DNA from: a virus
Virus record (IMG/VR): IMGVR_UViG_3300030382_001660
Span: 7,380 to 34,335 of that record
Reading direction: 5' to 3' (one strand)
Length of the DNA stretch: 26,956 bases
In this document: positions 18,063 through 25,900 of the stretch, one piece after another
How the letters are laid out: each line of letters starts with the position of its first letter
Numbering within the stretch: position 1 is the stretch's first letter
Translations under genes and position numbers: made by a program
The notes under the pieces: generated by a model
Seen by the model: only the letters and a program-made list of their open reading frames with translations
Told to the model about the DNA's origin: nothing
Database searches by the model: none

Positions 18063-19922
18063 ATGACAAAAGTAATTAACGATTTTAAAATAAATTTAGG
18101 TAGTATATCTGCTGCGGGAGCTACAAGACAATTTCATGTACTTGGAGATGATGGTGCTATATTTTCTTTAGAAGTTAAAAATGAAGATGGTTATTATTAT
18201 AATTTCACAACAAAAACCTTTACATCTACAAAAGCTAGATTAAAGAATAAAAAAATAAGTAGCGGTAAATATACTAATACTATTACTTTTCCATCAGTTG
18301 GAGATAACGACCAATATGATATCTATCTTTGGGCTAGCACTGCGCATGACACTGTTCATACTAATTATAGTGAAGTTCGTTTTGGTGATGGTAGTTTAGA
18401 TATAAACTCATCTACAGGTTCTAATTCTAGTTTATTACAAAAAGTAATATACCAATATACTGACGTTACAGTTACGTTAAGCGCAATATCTCCAGCTGGT
18501 ACACACCATAGTTCTGGTGATTTTAGTGGCATGAGCGTTTCTACGGCTACAATTACAGCCGGTAGAGGTCAAAACGTTGTAAAAACAGCATTTTCAGTAG
18601 GTGTTACTGTTGCTGCTACAAAAGCGGTAAGAATAGGTAGGCAACCATTGGCAAGTGATTTAGCTGCTTATACTAGTGTTACAATAGGTAGTGGTGTTAA
18701 AATACCTGGTGAAAATATATGGGCTGGAACAGCTCGTAATACAGATACTGTAGATGGGGCGGTTTCTAGTGCAACTAAAATAGTAATGGATACTAATGTT
18801 GCAGATAAAATGAAAGTAGGTGATAGAATCACTGGTACTGGTGTTTCTAGTTCCTCTACTGTCACTGTTGCAGCGCTAAATCCAGATGGGGATAACGTGA
18901 AAGAATTCTCTGTTTCAGAAGCAGTTTCAATTAGTGATGGAGTAACTCTAACATTTACACCACCTTATTACTACAGATGGAGTATAAATAGTGGTAGTAG
19001 TATACATAAGCTGTTATACGGCATGAATTTAATAGACGCAGACGCAAGTACCGTAGATTCGTCAACTGATACTGTAGACGGAGCTATTACTAGTGGCGTA
19101 AAAGTTGTTATGGACAACAATGTTTCAGATAAAATGGCTGTTGGCGATAGAATAACAGGTAACGTAGATCTTAACGCAGCAAACGTAACAGTTGTAGCTT
19201 TAAATCCAGATGGTGATAATGTAAAGGAGTTTTCTATGTCTGAGGCTATTGCTTTAGCTGATGGTTTGACGTTAACTTTTACCACACCAACTACAATAAG
19301 TAATTATGAAAACGTTTTAACATACACTACTGAAGTTCATGATGAAGATGGTAGTGTGAGAGAAGTAAAAAAATCAATTACAAAAGCTAGTGTTACAGCA
19401 TTAGATCCTTTAGGTTATAAACCAACGATTACGAATGGTTTAATAACAAAGCAATTAGGTAATATTACTTTTAGTAGACAAGTGATAAACGACTTAGCTA
19501 GTCAAGCTTGCTTATTTTATGCGTATGGTTCTGACTCTATTAAGTCAATATCTAATGCTACTATAAAGTTAACTGATTTAAAAGTTGAACTAACAGCTCC
19601 AACAACAACTACTACAGCGGCGGTTCGTGCTAGTACAACTATACCAGTTGCAGATAGAGAAGGTACAGTACAAAACGTTTCTACTATAAGCGGTATAGGT
19701 ATAGATTCTTCTGTTGCAAACCCAACAATAGCAAGCGCTACAGCAGATGGCGCTGGTAACTGGACAGCGAGCGCTGCTCAAACATTAGAAAGCGGTATAA
19801 CATTAACAATTGGCGAAAGCAGTAGAACGGCAACAATAACAGGTAATATAGAGATTTTAAATGTAGATGACACTAGTTTTACGGTGTATTTTGATGTAGA
19901 AAAATTCCTAGCTGCATCATAG
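18063..19922 (+). CDS. Beta-module tail/fibre-type protein (619 aa)
   Basis: Unknown family; probably a virion surface or tail-fibre protein. Residues 1-115 form a beta-rich domain with DFKINLGSISAAGATRQF, then EVKNEDGYYYNF. A central part, interrupted by two nearly equal 71-residue modules (228-298 and 336-406), gives way to a Thr/Ser-rich part. A third, divergent module of about 70 residues starts near 520 (STTIPVADREGTVQNVSTIS). The sequence is Ser/Thr/Gly/Val-rich, almost cysteine-free, and lacks a signal peptide. It ends with TAG; read-through would meet TAA after 16 codons. It lies in the tail module directly after the small structural protein and before the cupin gene. A receptor-binding role is an inference from composition and place. 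Confidence 0.7.
   Translation: MTKVINDFKINLGSISAAGATRQFHVLGDDGAIFSLEVKNEDGYYYNFTTKTFTSTKARLKNKKISSGKYTNTITFPSVGDNDQYDIYLWASTAHDTVHTNYSEVRFGDGSLDINSSTGSNSSLLQKVIYQYTDVTVTLSAISPAGTHHSSGDFSGMSVSTATITAGRGQNVVKTAFSVGVTVAATKAVRIGRQPLASDLAAYTSVTIGSGVKIPGENIWAGTARNTDTVDGAVSSATKIVMDTNVADKMKVGDRITGTGVSSSSTVTVAALNPDGDNVKEFSVSEAVSISDGVTLTFTPPYYYRWSINSGSSIHKLLYGMNLIDADASTVDSSTDTVDGAITSGVKVVMDNNVSDKMAVGDRITGNVDLNAANVTVVALNPDGDNVKEFSMSEAIALADGLTLTFTTPTTISNYENVLTYTTEVHDEDGSVREVKKSITKASVTALDPLGYKPTITNGLITKQLGNITFSRQVINDLASQACLFYAYGSDSIKSISNATIKLTDLKVELTAPTTTTTAAVRASTTIPVADREGTVQNVSTISGIGIDSSVANPTIASATADGAGNWTASAAQTLESGITLTIGESSRTATITGNIEILNVDDTSFTVYFDVEKFLAAS
18744..18956 (+). repeat. 71-residue beta-module, copy 1
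   Basis: Residues 228-298 of the 619-aa protein, starting DTVDGAVSSATKIVMDTNV and ending VTLTF. It is exactly the same length as copy 2 and agrees with it at about 48 of 71 positions by my manual alignment. Blocks VGDRITG and ALNPDGDNVKEFS are identical. The central loop (about positions 32-39) is where the copies differ most. Confidence 0.9.
19068..19280 (+). repeat. 71-residue beta-module, copy 2
   Basis: Residues 336-406, starting DTVDGAITSGVKVVMDNNV and ending LTLTF, 108 codons downstream of copy 1. Identical length and shared VGDRITG and ALNPDGDNVKEFS blocks show a duplication of a defined unit. The DNA copies differ at many synonymous positions, so the duplication is not recent. Confidence 0.9.
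19620..19824 (+). repeat. Divergent third beta-module
   Basis: Near residues 520-587 the sequence follows the same plan as copies 1 and 2: a Thr-rich strand (STTIPVADREG), a GIGIDSSVANPTI turn in place of the VGDRITG block, and an ending strand (SGITLTIG). Identity to the other copies is low, so this is a tentative assignment. Confidence 0.35.
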
Positions 19923-19976
19923 AGTAAAAAAACGGTAAAAACTGTAATTATAAATATACTAAAATATATTTAAATT

Positions 19977-20471
19977 ATGTCTAAAAATGAGTTACAGAAA
20001 ATATTTGATAATACAATACAATTATCTTATAAAGAAAAAGTTAAAGAAATAGAAGATTACTTTGTAAGTATAGCTGATGGAGAAAATATTATAGGTACTG
20101 GTAAGGAAATAATATATCCAGATCACTTGTGGAAATATAAACATTCTTTTGCAGAGGGTATTTATATCAGAGAAATGCAAATGAAGAAAGGCCAATTAGG
20201 TTTTTCCGCAATACACAAACATAGTTACGGATTCTTTCTTTTATCTGGTGTACTAGCATCGTCAAAAGAAGATGGGGTTGAAGAGTTTATAGCGCCTTGT
20301 TATATAATATCACCACAAGGGGCTAAAAGAATTGTTTATGCAATTGAAGATTGCGTAATAGTTACCGTGCACGCTAACCCAACAAACACGGAAGACTTGG
20401 ATGAATTAGCAAAGTTAAATGTCGTGTTTAATTGGGAAGAATACGAAGAATATATAAAAAATAAGAAATGA
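19977..20471 (+). CDS. Cupin-fold protein
   Basis: A 164-aa protein with a cupin-like core. A first motif with H80 and H82 (AIHKHSYGFFLLSGVL) is followed by a strand with FIAPCYIISPQGAKRIVYAIEDCVIVTVHANPTN, where H132 could be the third ligand, as in metal-binding cupins that use several His in a beta barrel. Residues 1-60 form a charged, helical extension. I recall cupin-like proteins of this kind in phage genomes, including the phrase for 'drug out of age, e.g. xPxGxKR-yA-EDxVWxTVH-NPT', and this matches in outline. No enzyme activity can be assigned. It lies between the beta-module protein and the ejection-type proteins, so it may be a virion part or assembly factor rather than metabolic. 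It is the only gene here ending in TGA. Confidence 0.75.
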   Translation: MSKNELQKIFDNTIQLSYKEKVKEIEDYFVSIADGENIIGTGKEIIYPDHLWKYKHSFAEGIYIREMQMKKGQLGFSAIHKHSYGFFLLSGVLASSKEDGVEEFIAPCYIISPQGAKRIVYAIEDCVIVTVHANPTNTEDLDELAKLNVVFNWEEYEEYIKNKK

Positions 20472-20499
20472 AAATATTATTAATTAAAACATATACATC

Positions 20500-21318
20500 A
20501 TGAGCTGGGGTGCTATTGTAGTTGGCGTAGTTGGTGCTGGCGTGAGTTATGTTCAAAGTGAAAAGAATAGGAAATTAGCTGAGGGACAAGCTACTGATGC
20601 TAAAACTGCCCAAGCTAAAGCTCAGGCACGGTTAGAGAAAGAAAAAGAGGCGTATAGAAACATGGAAATAAAGAATGCTTATGCTAATATGGAAAATCCT
20701 TACGAAGATTTAACCGTCAATCAACAGCAAGCTGAATTCCAAGCCCAACAAATGTCTCAACAACGAGCCAATATAATGCAAGGTTTACGAGGTGCTGCAG
20801 GTGGTAGTGGTATAGCTGCTCTTGCACAATCTATGGCAAACCAAGGACAGATACAAACCCAAAGAATATCTGCTTCTGTTGGGGAGCAAGAAGCTAGAAA
20901 CCAAGCATTATTAGCTAAAGGTGCTAGCGCTGTTGATATGGCAGAGAGAGGTGGAGAACAGTGGGTGCAATCAGCTGAAATGGACAGACAAGCAACGCTG
21001 CTTGGTATGGGTTATGGTGAAGCTACTGGAGCTAATATGGCATTGCAAGCAGCAAAAACTAATGAAATGAATGCCGCTTTAGCACAGCAACAAATAACAG
21101 CGGATATGTTTGGTACCGTAGCACAAGGATTAGCTGGGCATGATTGGGGTGGTGGACAGAAGAAGCAAAATCCAAATTTAGTATCTGGTGTTGATCCAGC
21201 TAATACTACAGGTATGGTTCAAGCTATGGATAGAAGACCAGGTTCACCAACTTTGGGACAAACTATTAGTGTACCTGCAAACGTCAGGTTTCAACCAGAA
21301 TTATGGCCAACATCATAA
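20500..21318 (+). CDS. Internal virion (DNA-ejection) protein, putative
   Basis: A 272-aa protein that fits the small internal virion proteins of podophages (T7 gp14-like place and style). Residues 2-18 (SWGAIVVGVVGAGVSYV) form a hydrophobic Gly-rich helix that could insert in a membrane. Residues about 20-55 are an Ala/Lys/Glu/Gln-rich coiled coil. Residues about 70-215 are Gln/Ala-rich helices with QQMSQQRANIMQGLRGAAGG and GSGIAALAQSMANQGQIQ, a type I remember from marine podophages. The C-terminal 55 residues are Pro/Gly-rich and probably flexible. There is no signal-peptide cleavage site. It precedes two larger proteins that probably act with it. The ejection role is an inference from these features and the operon place. 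Confidence 0.7.
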   Translation: MSWGAIVVGVVGAGVSYVQSEKNRKLAEGQATDAKTAQAKAQARLEKEKEAYRNMEIKNAYANMENPYEDLTVNQQQAEFQAQQMSQQRANIMQGLRGAAGGSGIAALAQSMANQGQIQTQRISASVGEQEARNQALLAKGASAVDMAERGGEQWVQSAEMDRQATLLGMGYGEATGANMALQAAKTNEMNAALAQQQITADMFGTVAQGLAGHDWGGGQKKQNPNLVSGVDPANTTGMVQAMDRRPGSPTLGQTISVPANVRFQPELWPTS

Positions 21319-21336
21319 ATAAATAAAAAATAAAAT

Positions 21337-22908
21337 ATGGGAGCAGATAGTACAATAGTAAACGCGGCTTTTAAAGAAGCTTTATCAAAAGCAGGGGCAG
21401 CTGTCCCTGATATGTCAGGTGTAATTAAAGGGCAAGTTGAAGTAAACAAAACATACTTAGGAGGCATAGCAAATGTATTTGCTGATATGAAAAAGAATCG
21501 AGAAGAGATAGAAGCGGCACAAAACATACAATTACAAGCGTTTAAAGATCAAGCTAGGAAAGCTACAAGTCATATCTTAGAACACGAGTTGTCTCAACCT
21601 ATGAAAGTGCATGACGCTATATATGACAAATTCAAAGCGCTAGAAGAAGAATTTAAGTTATATAATACCACCGGAGATGATGATAACGAAAGTAATGAAA
21701 AGATGCGAGCGCACTTATATGCTCAGTTAGGTATGATAAGTAATCAAGCGGTTAAATCTAGAGGTACTATAGCAGAAAAAGGCGCTATGGCTGACGATAT
21801 AGTTGCTTCTGGATCAGCACAAGATTTAGCAGTGGGTAGAGCTATAATGGGTGTTGATGGTAATTATGAAAATATAGAATTAAGTTTTGATGAAAAAGGA
21901 CAATTGGTATACCACGTTTTATTAGACGGTATGGACAAACCTGTTAGTTGGACTATTGATGAATTTAATGAAAAAATTGTAATACATAATAAAGCAAATG
22001 ATGTATTTGAACAAACCGTTGCGAATACGTTTTTTAAAGCTGGACAAGATGGTGAAACATTCACTGACGAAAGTCTAGTCATAGTAAAAGATAATTATAT
22101 TAACGAAATTATAAAAAATAATAGGGATTTTACAGATGCAGCATTTTCAAAGTCACTTGGTAGAAAATCTTGGGTAAACTCTTTATATGACCTCAACGAA
22201 GACACTATTAATATAGCTACCAAAGCTATTGAATATTTGTTTACAGAGGATATGATGGATAAAATTGCATTAGTTGATGTAGATAATTTAGGTGGTATTA
22301 CGATGCTTGATGTAGATACAGACGAGAGTGGTACTATTACTAAAGATGATATGGAAAATTTATCCCCTGAAGCACAAGCTCATTGGCAAGCAAATATCGA
22401 ATCTATAATTGGGGCTTTAACAAAGACAGATCATCCAGCGTTTAATTTACAACGTTCTTCTGAGATGGTAGGACAGTATTACATGGACGGATTAGATAAA
22501 GAATATCAGAGAGGACTTAATAACCGGCCAATTGACAAAAATAATCTTAGTGAGACTGCAAAAGAGAATATATCTAAAAGGGATAGAATAAATACTTTAG
22601 TAGCGGAACTAAAAGATGATGCCAGTGATTTGGAAACAATAACACTTGAGGGCGGGGTTTATGTTGAGCAAGAAGGTAATCAAATTCATTTTAGAAAACG
22701 AAACACTACCGCTACAGCAGATGCTATCACCACTTTAAAAACTGTTCACATAAAAGATAAAAAGGGTTTAACAACATGGTTATGGCATTACGGTAATGTA
22801 GCAGATCAATATAGAAGAGGTCCTGAATATGATATATTCACTGATCCTCTTGGTGATTATCAACAAGGTGAAATGGTGCCTTTCGGTGGAGAACAAAAAT
22901 CAAGATAA
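21337..22908 (+). CDS. Probable internal virion protein with a single EF-hand-like loop
   Basis: I do not recognise a family for this 523-aa protein. It is mainly helical: an Ala-rich start (VNAAFKEALSKAGAAVPDMSG), a Lys/Glu/Gln-rich helix at about 45-80, and a mixed part around 170-230. A calcium-loop-like stretch at residues 327-338 (DTDESGTITKDD) has acids at 1, 3 and 12, S at 5, G at 6 and I at 8. The C-terminal part is Lys/Glu/Asp-rich with a beta-like segment (TITLEGGVYVEQEGNQIHF, near 430). There are no membrane segments and no cysteine. It lies 18 bases after the ejection-type gene and six bases before the giant open frame, which suggests a shared virion cargo set. The role is inferred from context only. 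Confidence 0.62.
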   Translation: MGADSTIVNAAFKEALSKAGAAVPDMSGVIKGQVEVNKTYLGGIANVFADMKKNREEIEAAQNIQLQAFKDQARKATSHILEHELSQPMKVHDAIYDKFKALEEEFKLYNTTGDDDNESNEKMRAHLYAQLGMISNQAVKSRGTIAEKGAMADDIVASGSAQDLAVGRAIMGVDGNYENIELSFDEKGQLVYHVLLDGMDKPVSWTIDEFNEKIVIHNKANDVFEQTVANTFFKAGQDGETFTDESLVIVKDNYINEIIKNNRDFTDAAFSKSLGRKSWVNSLYDLNEDTINIATKAIEYLFTEDMMDKIALVDVDNLGGITMLDVDTDESGTITKDDMENLSPEAQAHWQANIESIIGALTKTDHPAFNLQRSSEMVGQYYMDGLDKEYQRGLNNRPIDKNNLSETAKENISKRDRINTLVAELKDDASDLETITLEGGVYVEQEGNQIHFRKRNTTATADAITTLKTVHIKDKKGLTTWLWHYGNVADQYRRGPEYDIFTDPLGDYQQGEMVPFGGEQKSR

Positions 22909-22914
22909 AGCTAA

Positions 22915-25900
22915 ATGGAAGATTTAGATTTAATATTACAACAGTATGTAGCTACAGCTAACAACCCAGAATACAATCTAGATTGGGATGTTATCAATAG
23001 TAAGTTTCCTGAACTAGCGGAATACGATCCTATTGCTCTACAAGAATATGTAGCCACTGCTAATAATCCAGAGTATAATAAAAATTGGGATACTATTAAT
23101 CGTAAATTTCCAGAGTTTAGAAAAGATTTAATTTATATAAAACCTGAAAATTCTCAACAAGCAATAGAAAGTGTTAAGAATATTAGAGACGGCATAGATA
23201 GAAATGATTCAGATGTAATAAATGCTATAGCGGAAGATTATTTTAATCTTGACAATATACCTGTAAAAACAAGAACAGAATGGGGAGTTCATACTTCACG
23301 TCAAGTAGAAGTAGCTCCTACAGATGAAGATATAAAAGGATATTTTGAAAGTGTTGATGGGACTGGTAAAAAAACTGGAGATTTTACTAAATTCGAACAA
23401 TATAAGGAATATCAAGAGACTGGCGTATTTAATTTAGATTGGGTTGACGAATCTACTATATCTAATGCTGTTAAGAATCGTCAAAGACAAAAACAAGAAC
23501 AATACATATCAAATATAGATAACGATGAAGTTAGACAGTCTGCTGAAATAGCAGTTGAAGAAGAGGTGTTTGATATTTTTGAACCAGACGAAGATCATTT
23601 ACTTTACAGGTATACTAAAGCTTTAGAAGAAGATAGAAAGTTACAAAAACAATATGACGATGACGTCACTAAATTTGGACTACACAATCAATATGTTAAA
23701 AAAGAAAACAGTAAGGCCGATAAATTTTTAACTGATTATTTTACTAAAAAGCAAAAAGGATTAGAGAGAGATAGTTTTAATTTTGGTATTGATGTTGAAA
23801 AGTTTGAAGGTATAAAAAACAAATATGAAAAACAACTTACCGAGATTGAAGAACAAGCTAAAGCTCTTGGAAAAGTAACCGAACGTTCTTCACCGGAAGA
23901 TATTGCTAATTGGAATGAATTAGTTAACAAACAGAATGCGATCATTAATAAGTTTAACCAAGAAACATCGGGGTTAAACATAGAAGAAAGACAAGCGGAA
24001 TTATTAGATAGATATAATAAATTTACAGCAGCAATAGATAAAGTGAGTGAATCAAATGAAATAGCTAAGTCATTTGCTTTAAACTACAATATAGGCGAAA
24101 GACTTAGATTGCACATGGAAAAAGCCGTTATCGGTGATATGGTTGGTCTTGGTTTTGGGGCGCTTAAATTCGTAGCGGATATTTCAGAGGGTATAGTAGA
24201 AACTTTTACAGGTAGACAAGCTAATTCAGCGGTAACAGATTACTTTCAAAATACGTATGCAGCACACATAAACTATAAAGAAAGTTTAGATAAGCACATG
24301 CAGACAACTCTCCCAGAGCAAATTCCTTGGAAAGATGTTAGTATGGATAATATAGGTGAGGTTTCTGCGCAGTTATTTGCAGATAATAGCTTTAGTATTT
24401 TATCAGCATTAACGTATGGTGGTGCTGTTGCTAGGGTATCTAAAATCGGCGCTACTGCCGCTGGATACACTGTACCACAAGCGTCAAGAATGTTGATGCA
24501 AACTTTCTTCGCTGTAGAAGGTGGTGCTAAACTTAGTCAAATGGAAATTGCACAAAAGAACGCTGCAGAAAATATAGCTATATTAGAGAATGCCCTTCTT
24601 TCAGCCCCAACACAAGATGAGCGTTTACAAATATTAGAGTTAATTAGTGAGCAAGATAAAGCTCTAAATGTAACTCAAGTACAAAAAGCATTTTCAACTG
24701 TTTTATACGGTGGTATAGCTGCTTACGCGGAACGTTTAGGTACGATGGGTTATGTTAGACGTTTAAACACTATGATGAAAGCGGCATCTAGACCATCAAT
24801 GAAAAATGCTTTAAAAGGAGCCACGGCATTTGGTTTTAATTCTGGAATAGAATATGTTGAGGAATTTGTAACACAAGTGGGTCATAATTTAACAGATGTG
24901 GCAATATTAGACCAAAATAAATCTTTATTATCCGGTATCGATGCTAAGTTCAATATGAACGTTCTGTTTTCTACAATGGCTATTCAAGCTCCTTCTACCA
25001 GTGTTAATATATATAACTCTGTAAAAAATGAAATTTCAGCTAGAAAAGATATTGCTGAGGATAGGAAAAATAGAGATGAGTTAATTGACATACTACACAC
25101 GTTAAGACAGGACGAGAAGTTCGGTGGATTAGAAGCTGGAATGAAGACGTATCTTGAAAATAGAAGAGATGAGTTGTTAGCCGGCGCTGGAGTTAGAGAC
25201 TCATATCTATTTGCTAACGCTGCTCAGTTAACAAATGAAGAGGTGTTTGCTTTATTTGAAGCACAAGCTAAAAAGAGGGATAAGTTAACTGAAATGAGAG
25301 ACTTAGGCGCTACTGCAGCTGGAGAAATGAAAGAAAGTGAAAGAGCTAGAAGAGCGAGAAAAATACTTACTGGTGATATAAATCAACTTGATAATGAAAT
25401 AGACGAGTTATTAAGAAAACCTGAAGAAAGAAATCAAAAAACAGTTGAAGAAGTATTAGGTAAAGAAAACGTTGAAGCGCAAACCGCGTTTTATTTTGGT
25501 AAATACAAAGCCGCCGAACAGATTGCTAGAGGACTAGGTGATGTACAAACATTTAAAAATGACATTGTTGATGGTGAGGTAGTAGAAGGTAGTGGTATAG
25601 CTAAATTAGAAACTTTCTTAAATAAACAACTGAAAAATAAAAAGATAGATTTAGAAGAAAAAAATATTATACTAGAAGGTTTTAAAAAAGGTAATTTCGC
25701 TGCACACGTGGGTACTAATACCGTTATATTAATGGAAGATAACATTATTAGAGGTATAAATAGCGCCCTAAGTGATTTAGCGAGATCGGTAGTTGCTTAC
25801 GCGCCATTCCATGAACTTCAGCACGCTAATGATATCGCTACTGGTCTTGTTAAAGATGGTGATGTTATTGAAACTCAAAAAGCTATTGTCGCAGGAATAC

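Noticed and set aside
10637-19922. General reassignment of TAG as a sense codon
   Set aside because: No long frame in the window contains an internal TAG. The TAG codons at 10637 and 19920 are each followed closely by a new gene or a TAA, so the standard code explains the region.
19934-19947. Hairpin ACGGT-AAAA-ACTGT before the cupin gene as a terminator
   Set aside because: The stem is only five pairs including a G-T wobble, and no T-run follows; it is too weak to call.
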